From contig NZ_BJYY01000001.1 of the NCBI RefSeq assembly GCF_007991755.1, positions 647,344 through 711,343 of the forward strand: 64,000 nt of DNA, given 5' to 3'. The position numbers and the translations under genes are program-made. The stretch comes from Cellulomonas aerilata (GTDB taxonomy: Bacteria; Actinomycetota; Actinomycetes; Actinomycetales; Cellulomonadaceae). The notes beneath the pieces were generated by a model, which saw only the letters and a list, made by a program, of their open reading frames with translations, was not told the DNA's origin and searched no databases. Each line of letters begins with the position of its first letter. Position 1 is the first letter of the stretch. Of this stretch, positions 16,618-28,440 are shown in pieces.

Positions 16618-17543
16618 GCCGGCGCGTCGAGCCCGGCGGTGGCGAGGCCGGTCGGCGCTGCGACCGGGGTCGCCGGCACGAGCGCGAGGACGGTCCCGGT
16701 CAGCGCGACCGCCAGGCCGAGGGTGAGGGCACCGGACCCGAGGCCGGTGTGCAGGGCCGACTCAGACGCCACCCCGGGCACGACCGCATGGCCGACGCTG
16801 CGCAGCGCCGCGCCCGCCACCAGCAGCACCCCGGCAGCCGTCCACGCCAGCACGAGCTGCGTGCCGCGCAGCACCCGGTGCGCGGACAGGCGGCGCAGCG
16901 CCATGTCCCAGGCCGGGTCCGCGTCGGCCACCGACGGGCGGCGCGCCACCAGGCGCAGGACGCCCTCGGCGGCGAGCAGCACCACCAGGACCGCCGCCAC
17001 CAGCGGCACCCCGAAGTACCAGCCGGGGAAGGGACCGGACGACGCGGCGCCGTCGGCGAAGGTGCGGGAGATCGCACGCCCGTCCTGCGACGCCCAGCCG
17101 CACGCCACCAGCGTGACGAGCGCGAGCGCGGCCCACCCCCACGCCGCCGCCCGAAGCCGCCGTGGCGCGACGTCGCGCACGGTGCGTCGGGTCAGCGGCG
17201 CACGCCGCAGCGTGCCGGACGGGCGCGGCCACGTCACCTCGCCGGCCGCCTGGACCGCGGCGAACGCGAGGCCGGCCGTGGCCGGCGCGAGTCCCAGGGC
17301 CACGCCCTGCGCCGGGCCGGCGACGAGCCGGGCGATCGCGGGCGGGACGAGGACGACGGCGGCCAGCAGGGACGCCAGGGCGATCGCGTGCACCGTCCCG
17401 CCGTGCCGGACCGCCGCGCGCGCCGCCTGCGACGGCAGGGGGGCCGGACCTCGCGCGGCGGCCAGGAGCACCGTCAGCAGCCCGATGGCGACCGTGGCCG
17501 CGACGAGCAGCGCGAGGAGGACCAGACCGAGGGACGTCGCCAT
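16614..17543 (-). CDS. Multi-pass membrane protein of unknown function
   Basis: 309 residues with about seven hydrophobic segments (residues ~4-28, 50-72, 78-95, 130-150, 178-198, 225-245, 270-295) and basic cytoplasmic loops. It resembles the integral membrane partners (DUF1648-like) found next to YtrA-type GntR regulators, but the similarity is topological and I do not recognise a specific family. Coupled to the GntR gene by ATGA overlap. The ATG at 17543 has a weak GAGG upstream. Confidence 0.6.
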   Translation of the reverse strand: MATSLGLVLLALLVAATVAIGLLTVLLAAARGPAPLPSQAARAAVRHGGTVHAIALASLLAAVVLVPPAIARLVAGPAQGVALGLAPATAGLAFAAVQAAGEVTWPRPSGTLRRAPLTRRTVRDVAPRRLRAAAWGWAALALVTLVACGWASQDGRAISRTFADGAASSGPFPGWYFGVPLVAAVLVVLLAAEGVLRLVARRPSVADADPAWDMALRRLSAHRVLRGTQLVLAWTAAGVLLVAGAALRSVGHAVVPGVASESALHTGLGSGALTLGLAVALTGTVLALVPATPVAAPTGLATAGLDAPA

Positions 17544-17563
17544 GCCAGACCTCGCAGATGTGC

Positions 17564-17593
17564 GTCAATGTGTCGAGTGATTGACACAATGAC
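17564..17593. promoter_or_regulatory. Inverted repeat, candidate GntR operator
   Basis: GTCAATGTGTC and GACACAATGAC are 11-bp arms with one mismatch around an 8-bp spacer, 20 bp upstream of the membrane protein start. Location and symmetry suit autoregulation by the GntR protein. Confidence 0.6.
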
Positions 17594-17645
17594 GGAGCCG
17601 GTCACTGAGGTCAACACCCGTCGGCGTGACGGGGAGCCCGCGGGC

Positions 17646-18674
17646 TCAGGCGGCGACGGCCCTGTCGCACCACCGGTCGACGCCGGCCAGCAGCCGGGCG
17701 CGGGTGACGTCCGACGCCGTCGAGGCACGGATCGACGCGCGGGCGAGGTCGGCCAGCTCGGCGTCGGTGAAGCCGTGCACGGAGCGGGCCGTCTCGTACT
17801 GCGCGACCAGGCGGGACCCGAACAGCAGCGGGTCGTCGGCGCCGAGCGCCACGGTCGCCCCCGCGTCGACGAGCGCCCGCAGCGGGACCTGGTGGGCCTC
17901 GTCGAAGACCCCGAGGGAGACGTTGGACGCCGGGCACAGCTCGAGCGCCACCCCCTCGGCCGCGAGGCGCTCGAGCACCCGCGGGTCCTCCGCGGCCCGG
18001 ACGCCGTGCCCGACCCGGTCCGGGTGCAGGTGGTCCAGCACGTCGGTCAGGTGCGCCGGACCGAGCAGCTCGCCGCCGTGCGGGACCGACGCGAGCCCGG
18101 CCCGGCGGGCGATCGCGAACGCCGGGCCGAACTCCGCCGTGTCCCCGCGCCGCTCGTCGTTGCTCAGCCCGAAGCCCACGACCTGGCCGGGACCGTCCCC
18201 GGCGTAGCGGGCCGCGAGCCGGGCGAGCGTGCGCGCCTCCAGCGGGTGACGCAGGCGCGACGACGCCACGACGACCGCCACCTCCACGCCGGTCGCCGCG
18301 CTCGCCTCCCGGGCCTCGTCGAGCACGATCTCCAGCGCCGGGGTCACCCCGCCGACGAAGGGCCCGTACGACGTCGGGTCCACCTGCATCTCCAGGCGGC
18401 CGGACCCCTCGGCGGCGTCGTCCTCGGCGGCCTCGCGCACGATGCGCCGCATCGACGCCTCCGACCGCACGCAGGCGCGGGCGGCGTCGTAGAGCCGCTG
18501 GAACCGGAACCAGCCGCGCGGGCCCGCGGCGAGCTGCAGCACGTCGGGCTCGAGCAGGGCGACCGGCAGCCGCACGCCCGCGTCCCCGGCCAGCTCGGCG
18601 AGGGTCGACGTGCGCATCGACCCGGTGAAGTGCAGGTGCAGGTGCGCCTTGGGCAGCGCGGCGAGGTCACGCAC
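17646..18674 (-). CDS. add: Adenosine deaminase
   Basis: 342 residues, amidohydrolase fold. HLHLH at 11-15 gives the first zinc ligands, SVPHGGE carries the catalytic Glu, RVGHGVR the base-binding His, and LGADDPLLF the last Asp pair. It deaminates adenosine and deoxyadenosine to inosine forms in purine salvage. The GTG start at 18674 has CAGACT six bases upstream, so it may be leaderless. It lies between a GntR unit and an aminotransferase, an order seen in streptomycetes (murB, add, aspC, secE). Confidence 0.92.
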   Translation of the reverse strand: MRDLAALPKAHLHLHFTGSMRTSTLAELAGDAGVRLPVALLEPDVLQLAAGPRGWFRFQRLYDAARACVRSEASMRRIVREAAEDDAAEGSGRLEMQVDPTSYGPFVGGVTPALEIVLDEAREASAATGVEVAVVVASSRLRHPLEARTLARLAARYAGDGPGQVVGFGLSNDERRGDTAEFGPAFAIARRAGLASVPHGGELLGPAHLTDVLDHLHPDRVGHGVRAAEDPRVLERLAAEGVALELCPASNVSLGVFDEAHQVPLRALVDAGATVALGADDPLLFGSRLVAQYETARSVHGFTDAELADLARASIRASTASDVTRARLLAGVDRWCDRAVAA

Positions 18675-18680
18675 GCGGTC

Positions 18681-18686
18681 AGTCTG
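18681..18686 (-). promoter_or_regulatory. Candidate -10 box of leaderless add
   Basis: On the minus strand CAGACT plus six bases precedes the GTG of add. Confidence 0.4.
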
Positions 18687-18738
18687 CCAGCCGCCCGGGA
18701 GGCCGCTCGCAGGTGGGGCCGGCGCGTGCGCGACGGGG

Positions 18739-19989
18739 CTAGGAGGCCTCGCCCAGCAGCCGCTGGATGCGGCCGACGCCCTCGGCGAGGTCCTCGTCGC
18801 CCAGGGCGTAGGACAGTCGCAGGAACCCGCTCGGCCCGAACGCCTCGCCGGGGACGACGGCGACCTCGGCGTGCTCGAGCACCAGCGCCGCCAGCTCGGC
18901 GGACGTCGTGGGCGTGGTCCCGCGGATCGTGCGGCCCAGCACGCCCTCGACGCTCGGGTAGGCGTAGAACGCGCCCTGCGGGGTGGGGCACACGACGCCG
19001 TCGATCGCCGACAGCATCTCGACCATGGTGCGCCGCCGCCGGTCGAAGGCGGCGCGCATGGCGTCCACCGCCGACAGGTCGCCGGTCAGCGCCGCGATCG
19101 CGGCGCGCTGGGAGACGTTGGCGACGTTCGACGTCAGGTGCGACTGGAGGTTGGTGGCGGCCTTGGTGACGTCGGCCGGCGAGATCATCCAGCCCACCCG
19201 CCACCCGGTCATCGCGTACGTCTTGGCGACGCCGTTGAGCACGATCGTGGTGTCGGCGAGCTCGGGGACCGCACGCAGGATCGGGGTGAACACCGTGTCG
19301 TCGTAGGTCAGGTGCTCGTAGATCTCGTCGGTGAGGACCCAGATGCCGTGCTCGTGCGCCCACCGGCCGATCTCCGCCGTCTGCTCCGGGGAGTACACCG
19401 CGCCGGTCGGGTTGGACGGCGAGCAGAACAGGAGCGCCTTCGTGCGCTCGGTCCGGGCCGCCTCCAGCTGCTCCACGGTCACCAGGTAGCCCTGGTCGAC
19501 GCCGGCGAACACCTCGACCGGCACTCCGCCGGCCAGCCGGATGGCCTCGGGGTAGGTGGTCCAGTAGGGCGCGGGCAGCAGCACCTCGTCGCCGGGGTCC
19601 ACCACCGCGGCGAACGCCTGGTAGACGGCCTGCTTGCCGCCGTTGGTCACCAGCACCTGGCCCGGCGAGACCTCGTAGCCCGAGTCGCGCAGCGTCTTGG
19701 CGGCGATCGCCTCGCGCAGCGCGGGCAGGCCGGCCGCGGGGGAGTAGCGGTGGTTCGCGGGGTCCCGGGTGGCCGCGGCGGCGGCCTCCACGATGTACTC
19801 CGGGGTCGGGAAGTCCGGCTCGCCCGCGCCGAAGCCGATGACCGGCCGGCCGGCCGCCTTGAGGGCCTTCGCCTGGGCGTCGACGGCGAGCGTCGCGGAC
19901 TCGGCGATCGCGGCGAGCCGTGCGGAGACCCGCCGGCTGGACGGGGGCACGGGGGCGGTGGCGGGTGTGTTCACGGTCACGTCGGCCAT
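18739..19989 (-). CDS. aspC: Pyridoxal-phosphate aspartate-type aminotransferase
   Basis: 416 residues, class I aminotransferase subgroup Ib. [16 protein letters not shown], the [12 protein letters not shown] motif, [11 protein letters not shown] and [16 protein letters not shown] with the PLP-binding Lys are all present. It most likely interconverts aspartate/oxaloacetate and glutamate/2-oxoglutarate; a broader substrate range, including prephenate, cannot be excluded. The ATG at 19989 is preferred over a start nine residues upstream because it is nearest the conserved core; the ribosome binding site is weak. Divergent from tRNA-Trp. Confidence 0.9.
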   Translation of the reverse strand: MADVTVNTPATAPVPPSSRRVSARLAAIAESATLAVDAQAKALKAAGRPVIGFGAGEPDFPTPEYIVEAAAAATRDPANHRYSPAAGLPALREAIAAKTLRDSGYEVSPGQVLVTNGGKQAVYQAFAAVVDPGDEVLLPAPYWTTYPEAIRLAGGVPVEVFAGVDQGYLVTVEQLEAARTERTKALLFCSPSNPTGAVYSPEQTAEIGRWAHEHGIWVLTDEIYEHLTYDDTVFTPILRAVPELADTTIVLNGVAKTYAMTGWRVGWMISPADVTKAATNLQSHLTSNVANVSQRAAIAALTGDLSAVDAMRAAFDRRRRTMVEMLSAIDGVVCPTPQGAFYAYPSVEGVLGRTIRGTTPTTSAELAALVLEHAEVAVVPGEAFGPSGFLRLSYALGDEDLAEGVGRIQRLLGEAS

Positions 19990-20030
19990 CTTGGCACGTC
20001 GGTCTGTTCGACCCACGCCGGTCCCTCGCG

Positions 20031-20036
20031 TACAGT
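20031..20036 (+). promoter_or_regulatory. Candidate -10 box for tRNA-Trp, secE and nusG
   Basis: TACAGT, 90 bp before tRNA-Trp, on the plus strand. The -35 region is not convincing. Confidence 0.4.
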
Positions 20037-20125
20037 GGATCCCCGGTGGTTGACGTCCGCCATGATCGGTCGTGCCCCGACGCTCCAGTCCGGGTCCGGC
20101 CGCAGGCGGCGGGCGGAGTCACCGA

Positions 20126-20198
20126 AGGGCAGTGGCGCAATTGGTAGCGCACCGGTCTCCAAAACCGGCGGTTGCGAGTTCGAGTCTCGCCTGCCCTG
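20126..20198 (+). tRNA. tRNA-Trp (CCA)
   Basis: 73 nt. AGGGCAG pairs with CTGCCCT, discriminator G. CCGGT/ACCGG encloses CTCCAAA, anticodon CCA. It sits immediately before secE as in most actinobacteria. Confidence 0.96.
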
Positions 20199-20320
20199 CG
20201 CACACCGGCCGCCGGGCCGACCCTCTCCGGGGTCGGCCCGGGTGGCCGGCGCCCGAGCAGCCCGGTCGGGCAGCACCGTCGGGCAGCACCGACCGACCTC
20301 TCGAGACGTAGGGACAGACT

Positions 20321-20614
20321 GTGAGCGATTCCGCACCCGCTGCGGCATCCGGCGCCGGCGGCGCGGCCGCCGACGGTCCGCGGCCTGCCCGCAGCGCGTC
20401 GGACCAGGACGCGCCCAAGCGCGGCCTGTTCGCCCGGATCGCGCTGTTCGTCCGTCAGGTCGTCGCGGAGCTCAAGAAGGTCGTCCGGCCCACCCGGTCC
20501 GAGCTGATCACCTACACCTCGGTGGTGCTGGTCTTCGTGCTCGTGGTGATGGCCTTCGTCACGGTGCTGGACCTGGGCATCGGCCAGGTCACGCTGTGGG
20601 TCTTCGGCGACTGA
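20321..20614 (+). CDS. secE: Preprotein translocase subunit SecE
   Basis: 97 residues from GTG. An Ala/Gly-rich disordered N-terminus is followed by VAELKKVVRPTRSEL, the conserved amphipathic SecE helix, and one membrane span (VVLVFVLVVMAFVTVL). It clamps SecY in the translocon and is the short, single-span form normal in Gram-positives. Followed 90 bp later by nusG. Confidence 0.94.
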   Translation: MSDSAPAAASGAGGAAADGPRPARSASDQDAPKRGLFARIALFVRQVVAELKKVVRPTRSELITYTSVVLVFVLVVMAFVTVLDLGIGQVTLWVFGD

Positions 20615-20704
20615 CGCCACCGGCGGTCGTCCGCCGATGCGGTCGCGCGGTCGAGCCGCGCACGAGTACGCCAGTGATGGTCATCTGAGAAAGCAGGTCA
20701 GGAC

Positions 20705-21523
20705 GTGTCCCAGGAGTCGCAGGAGCAGACCGTCGGCACCCCGGCCGAGGTGGAGCTCGAGGACGCCCTCGCCTCGGTCGGTGCCATCGAGCAGGCCCAC
20801 ACCACCGACGAGGTGGACGCCGACGACGCGACGCCGTCCGCCGACGCCACGGACGACGTCGCGCCGTCCACCGACGCGGTGGACGTGCCGGCCGACGACG
20901 ACACCGTCGAGGAGGAGCCTGCCGAGGTCGACCCCATCGACCAGTTCAAGGCCGACCTGCGCCGCCAGCCCGGCGACTGGTTCGTCATCCACTCGTACGC
21001 GGGGTACGAGAACCGGGTGAAGACCAACCTGGAGAACCGGATCCAGAGCCTGAACATGGAGGACTACATCCACCAGGTGGAGGTCCCCATGGAGGAGGTC
21101 ACGGAGATCAAGAACGCGCAGCGCAAGATCGTGCGCCGCGTCCGGATCCCCGGCTACGTCCTGGTGCGCATGGACCTGACCGACGAGTCGTGGGGCGCCG
21201 TCCGGCACACCCCGGGCGTCACCGGCTTCGTGGGCCACACCCACCAGCCCGTGCCGCTGACCCTCGACGAGGTGTTCTCGATGCTCGCCCCGACGCTCGC
21301 GCCCAAGGCCCCCGCGGCCGGTGGCGGTCAGCGTCCGGCGGCCGAGATCAAGGTCGACTTCACCGTGGGCGAGTCCGTCACGGTCACCGACGGGCCGTTC
21401 GACACGCTGCCGGCCACGATCTCCGAGATCAACGCCGAGAGCCAGAAGCTCAAGGTCCTCGTCTCCATCTTCGGCCGGGAGACCCCGGTCGAGCTGTCGT
21501 TCGGCCAGGTCGCCAAGATCTGA
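20705..21523 (+). CDS. nusG: Transcription termination/antitermination factor NusG
   Basis: 272 residues from GTG, preceded by AGGTCAGGAC. The NGN domain starts near residue 90 ([19 protein letters not shown]) and the KOW domain is at the C-terminus ([16 protein letters not shown]). The first 85 residues are an acidic, Asp/Thr/Ala-rich extension found in actinobacterial NusG. It binds RNA polymerase and couples it to Rho or ribosomes. The rplK gene follows after 81 bp. Confidence 0.96.
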   Translation: MSQESQEQTVGTPAEVELEDALASVGAIEQAHTTDEVDADDATPSADATDDVAPSTDAVDVPADDDTVEEEPAEVDPIDQFKADLRRQPGDWFVIHSYAGYENRVKTNLENRIQSLNMEDYIHQVEVPMEEVTEIKNAQRKIVRRVRIPGYVLVRMDLTDESWGAVRHTPGVTGFVGHTHQPVPLTLDEVFSMLAPTLAPKAPAAGGGQRPAAEIKVDFTVGESVTVTDGPFDTLPATISEINAESQKLKVLVSIFGRETPVELSFGQVAKI

Positions 21524-21604
21524 CCTCGCCCCACCGGCGGCAGCAGCACTGCAACCGGGTCATCGCCCACGGCGTAGGCCCACCACACAGAAACGGAAGG
21601 CATC

Positions 21605-22036
21605 ATGCCCCCCAAGAAGAAGGTCACCGGCCTGATCAAGCTCCAGATCAAGGCCGGGGCCGCCACGCCGGCGCCGCCGATCGGTCCTGCCCTGGGCCAG
21701 CACGGCGTCAACATCATGGAGTTCTGCAAGGCGTACAACGCGGCCACCGAGGCCCAGCGTGGCGACGTGATCCCGGTGGAGATCACGGTCTACGAGGACC
21801 GCTCCTTCACCTTCATCACGAAGACCCCGCCGGCTGCGGAGCTCATCAAGAAGGCCGCCGGCGTCGCCAAGGGCTCGCCGACCCCGCACACCACCAAGGT
21901 CGGGACGCTGTCCGCCGACCAGGTGCGCACGATCGCCTCGACCAAGCTCGAGGACCTCAACGCGAACGACCTCGCCGCCGCTGAGAAGATCATCGCCGGC
22001 ACCGCCCGCTCCATGGGCATCAAGGTCGAGGGCTGA
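21605..22036 (+). CDS. rplK: 50S ribosomal protein L11
   Basis: 143 residues, normal length. [20 protein letters not shown], then [20 protein letters not shown], are invariant L11 features of the GTPase-associated centre bound by thiostrepton-type antibiotics and RelA. The ATG is preceded by CGGAAGG. First gene of the rplK-rplA pair. Confidence 0.98.
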   Translation: MPPKKKVTGLIKLQIKAGAATPAPPIGPALGQHGVNIMEFCKAYNAATEAQRGDVIPVEITVYEDRSFTFITKTPPAAELIKKAAGVAKGSPTPHTTKVGTLSADQVRTIASTKLEDLNANDLAAAEKIIAGTARSMGIKVEG

Positions 22037-22109
22037 CCCAGCCCGACCGCAGTGGGAGGGCCGCGCTGGCCCGCACCACGACTGCTGACACACGAGAGAG
22101 AGCAAGCAG

Positions 22110-22832
22110 ATGACGAAGCGCAGCAAGGCCTACACGGCCGCCGCCGAGAAGATCGAGAAGGACCACCAGTACGCCCCGCTGGAGGCCATCCGGCTGGCGA
22201 AGGACACCTCCGTGGCGAAGTTCGACGCCACCGTCGAGGTCGCCTTCCGCCTGGGTGTCGACCCGCGCAAGGCGGACCAGATGGTCCGTGGCACGGTCAA
22301 CCTCCCGCACGGCACCGGCAAGACCGCCCGCGTCCTGGTCTTCGCGACCGGTCCGCGCGCGGAGCAGGCCATCGCCGCGGGCGCCGACGAGGTCGGCGGC
22401 GACGAGCTGATCGAGAAGGTCGCGGGCGGGTACACCGACTTCGACGCCGCGGTCGCGACCCCGGACCTCATGGGCAAGGTCGGTCGCCTGGGCAAGGTGC
22501 TGGGCCCGCGCGGTCTCATGCCGAACCCGAAGACCGGGACCGTGACGATGGACGTGGCCAAGGCCGTGTCCGACATCAAGGGCGGCAAGATCGAGTTCCG
22601 CGTCGACAAGCACTCCAACCTCCACTTCATCATCGGCAAGACGTCGTTCTCCGACGTCCAGCTCGTGGAGAACTACGCCGCGGCGCTCGACGAGGTCCTG
22701 CGTCTGAAGCCGGCCGCCTCCAAGGGCCGCTACATCAGCAAGGCCGTCGTGACCACGACGAACGGCCCCGGGATCCTGCTCGACCAGAGCAAGACCCGGA
22801 ACCTCACCGAGGAGGACGCGGACGCCGCCTGA
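22110..22832 (+). CDS. rplA: 50S ribosomal protein L1
   Basis: 240 residues. [35 protein letters not shown] and [11 protein letters not shown] identify L1 of the mobile stalk near the E site. In many bacteria L1 also represses its own operon by binding the mRNA leader; no site is assigned here. Followed by a UUCG-capped terminator. Confidence 0.98.
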   Translation: MTKRSKAYTAAAEKIEKDHQYAPLEAIRLAKDTSVAKFDATVEVAFRLGVDPRKADQMVRGTVNLPHGTGKTARVLVFATGPRAEQAIAAGADEVGGDELIEKVAGGYTDFDAAVATPDLMGKVGRLGKVLGPRGLMPNPKTGTVTMDVAKAVSDIKGGKIEFRVDKHSNLHFIIGKTSFSDVQLVENYAAALDEVLRLKPAASKGRYISKAVVTTTNGPGILLDQSKTRNLTEEDADAA

Positions 22833-22858
22833 CGTCCGCTCCACCCGGCACGGTCCGC

Positions 22859-22888
22859 AGGGCCCGGCAGCTTCGGCTGCCGGGCCCT
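22859..22888 (+). terminator. Intrinsic terminator with UUCG tetraloop after rplA
   Basis: 13-bp perfect stem AGGGCCCGGCAGC/GCTGCCGGGCCCT closed by TTCG, followed by TCGCCTTCC. It ends the rplKA transcript. Confidence 0.85.
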
Positions 22889-22932
22889 TCGCCTTCCGTC
22901 CGCCGTCCCGCTCCCGCACCGCCCCCTCCCGT

Positions 22933-22989
22933 CGAGTGCGACCTTCCGTACCGTTCCCGGCCCACGACGCGTCCACGACGTCGCACTCG
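22933..22989. repeat. Intergenic inverted repeat, 10-bp arms
   Basis: CGAGTGCGAC (22933-22942) and GTCGCACTCG (22980-22989) are exact inverted copies 37 bp apart in the rplA-rplJ gap. No gene is seen inside; it may be a small palindromic repeat element or a regulatory RNA hairpin. Confidence 0.6.
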
Positions 22990-23083
22990 GTGGGACCGGA
23001 CGCGGGACGCGGTGGAACGGCGGGGCCGCGGCACGCCGCGGCGCGGGCCGGGTGTGACGTGCGCCGGTGCGGCCACGACGGAT

Positions 23084-23112
23084 TTGGTCGCCCGGCCGGC
23101 GTCACGTACAGT
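23084..23112 (+). promoter_or_regulatory. Promoter of rplJL
   Basis: TTGGTC, 17 bp, TACAGT, about 196 bp before rplJ. This leaves a long 5' leader that contains the L10 regulatory structure. Confidence 0.65.
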
Positions 23113-23118
23113 CGTCCC

Positions 23119-23308
23119 TGCCCAAGACCGCCGGTCGTCGGCTGCCCCTCACCGGGTGGCTCACCGAAGTCCCGCAGCAGCGGAGGCCAGCGCAGGTGTG
23201 AGCTCTTCCTCCGCATGCATCGCGTGCGTCCGAGCCCCGCGCCTGCGCGGGGCTCTTCGTCGTTCCGGGGCCCGGACGACCGGTGGCACCACCACCGGAA
23301 GGATTGCC
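23119..23308 (+). ncRNA. Ribosomal protein L10 mRNA leader
   Basis: The about 190-nt untranslated leader of rplJ is where L10 (with L12) binds its own mRNA in most bacteria. It ends in a strong hairpin GAGCCCCGCG/CGCGGGGCTC (23232-23255, loop CCTG) followed by TTCGTCGTTCC, which could act as an attenuator or block of translation. The fold was identified from position and this hairpin, not from a covariance model. Confidence 0.6.
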
Positions 23309-23839
23309 ATGGCGAGGCCGGACAAGGCAGCCGCAGTCGCCGAGCTCACGGACCAGTTCCGCGACTCCAACGCTGCCGTGCTGACCGAGTACCGCGGGCT
23401 CACCGTCGCCCAGCTCAAGCAGCTGCGGCGCGCGCTCAGCGGCAACGCAACCTACGCCGTGGTGAAGAACACGCTGACCTCCATCGCGGCCAAGCAGGCA
23501 GGGGTGCCCGTCGACGACGCGCACCTGGCCGGCCCCTCCGCGATTGCCTTCGTCACCGGTGACCCGGTCGAGGCTGCCAAGGGTCTGCGTGACTTCGCCA
23601 GGGCGAACCCCGCGCTGGTCATCAAGGGGGGCGTCCTCGAGGGACGTGCCCTGACCGCCGAGGACATCACCAAGCTCGCGGACCTCGAGTCCCGTGAGGT
23701 CCTGCTGGCCAAGACGGCCGGCGTGCTCAAGGCGACGCTGTTCCAGGCGGCGTACCTGTTCACGGCGCCCGCGGCCCAGGCCGTGCGCACCGTCGAGGCC
23801 CTGCGCGAGAAGCAGGCCTCTGCCGAGACCGCTGCCTGA
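23309..23839 (+). CDS. rplJ: 50S ribosomal protein L10
   Basis: 176 residues. [17 protein letters not shown] at the start, [17 protein letters not shown] and [12 protein letters not shown] are typical of L10, which anchors L7/L12 dimers at the stalk base and feeds back on its own leader. The ATG is preceded by GGAAGG. A longer in-frame reading upstream passes through the leader and is not coding. Confidence 0.97.
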   Translation: MARPDKAAAVAELTDQFRDSNAAVLTEYRGLTVAQLKQLRRALSGNATYAVVKNTLTSIAAKQAGVPVDDAHLAGPSAIAFVTGDPVEAAKGLRDFARANPALVIKGGVLEGRALTAEDITKLADLESREVLLAKTAGVLKATLFQAAYLFTAPAAQAVRTVEALREKQASAETAA

Positions 23840-23921
23840 GCCGACCCGGCTCGCGCACACCCCACCCCAGCATCCGCGTGACCCGTCCGGGCCCGCGGGA
23901 CAGAACGGAAGGAACGCCACC

Positions 23922-24311
23922 ATGGCGAAGCTCAGCACCGACGAGCTCATCAGCGCTTTCAAGGAGCTCACGCTCATCGAGCTCTCCGAGTTCGTGAAGG
24001 CGTTCGAGGAGACCTTCGAGGTCACCGCCGCCGCCCCCGTCGCCGTGGCCGCCGGCCCCGCCGCCGGTGGCGGTGCGGCCGAGCCCGAGGTCGAGGAGAA
24101 GACGGAGTTCGACGTCGTCCTCGAGGCCGCCGGCGAGAAGAAGATCCAGGTCATCAAGGAGGTGCGCGCGCTCACGTCCCTGGGCCTCAAGGAGGCCAAG
24201 GACCTGGTCGACGGTGCCCCCAAGGCCGTCCTGGAGGGTGTCAACAAGGAGGCCGCTGACAAGGCCGTCGCCGCGCTCGAGGGTGCCGGCGCCACCGTCA
24301 CCGTCAAGTGA
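23922..24311 (+). CDS. rplL: 50S ribosomal protein L7/L12
   Basis: 129 residues. The N-terminal dimerisation domain ([20 protein letters not shown]), an Ala/Gly/Pro hinge and the C-terminal domain ([20 protein letters not shown]) are all present. It recruits translational GTPases. The ATG is preceded by ACGGAAGGAA. Last gene before a strong terminator. Confidence 0.98.
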   Translation: MAKLSTDELISAFKELTLIELSEFVKAFEETFEVTAAAPVAVAAGPAAGGGAAEPEVEEKTEFDVVLEAAGEKKIQVIKEVRALTSLGLKEAKDLVDGAPKAVLEGVNKEAADKAVAALEGAGATVTVK

Positions 24312-24367
24312 CCCCTGCCCTTCGGGGCACCCCGTCGCCCCGCGTCTGACGCGGAGTCCACGGATCT

Positions 24368-24402
24368 CGAGGCCCGCACCCCGTCACGGGGTGCGGGCCT
24401 CG
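24368..24402 (+). terminator. Intrinsic terminator after rplL
   Basis: A perfect 16-bp stem starting CGAGGCCCGCACCCCG, 3-nt loop TCA, without a T tract. It separates rplJL from rpoBC. Confidence 0.85.
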
Positions 24403-24638
24403 TGCGTCCGGCGCGACTCGTGCGTGCGTCGGGCCGTGTACTGCGGCGGGCGGGCTGCGCGCCGGGCCCGGGCGGGCCACCGTGGCGAGCGGGCGACGGG
24501 GGAGAGGGGCCGGCCCGACAGGGGGACGACGGCGGCCGGCGGCGACGACGTCGCGGCGCCGGCTGTGGCCCCCATCACTGCGGCGGGGCAGGGTACGGGA
24601 CGCAGGGCCTGCGAGGGAAGCCCCCGTGCCCAGGATGG
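24403..24638. other. Non-coding spacer between rplL terminator and rpoB promoter
   Basis: 236 bp in which I see no gene, tRNA or convincing RNA structure. Open frames here are short, lack ribosome binding sites and have no recognisable product. Confidence 0.6.
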
Positions 24639-24667
24639 TGGACAGGGTCCACCGGGTGGTCTAGGCT
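24639..24667 (+). promoter_or_regulatory. Promoter of rpoBC
   Basis: TGGACA, 17 bp, TAGGCT. The predicted transcript starts near 24674, giving a leader of about 138 nt. A second possible -10 box, TATAAC, occurs at 24701 without a good -35. Confidence 0.7.
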
Positions 24668-24811
24668 AGCGCTTTGCGCAGGCCTGTGCCCGCTACCCCG
24701 TATAACCCGACCGTCCATCGTCGCAAGTGCGACGTGCGACGGCCTGCGGCCGGGGGGTCGCGAACCGCCGGGCAGCGCAGCGTGCACACGATCCGCAGGG
24801 AAGGACCCCTC

Positions 24812-28318
<3,507 letters not shown>

Positions 28319-28326
28319 CGTCGCGC

Positions 28327-28362
28327 CCCCGGCCCGCCACCGCCTCGCGGAGCGGGCCGGGG
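28327..28362 (+). terminator. Stem-loop between rpoB and rpoC
   Basis: CCCCGGCCCGC pairs with GCGGGCCGGGG (11 bp) across a 14-nt loop, 9 bp after rpoB. As rpoC has no obvious own promoter, this is more likely a partial attenuator or processing hairpin than a full stop. Confidence 0.5.
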
Positions 28363-28440
28363 CCGGCACCCCTTCTGTAGTTCCTCCATCACCGCTGGGC
28401 GCCCGTCGGGTGCCCGGCAAGCGAAGGAAGTAGGACCCCC

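Noticed and set aside
24403..24638. Short open frames upstream of the rpoB promoter
   Set aside because: Arg/Gly-rich, no ribosome binding site and no recognisable product.
24674..24811. Alternative upstream start of rpoB
   Set aside because: It coincides with the predicted transcription start, lacks a ribosome binding site, and adds residues not seen in actinobacterial rpoB.
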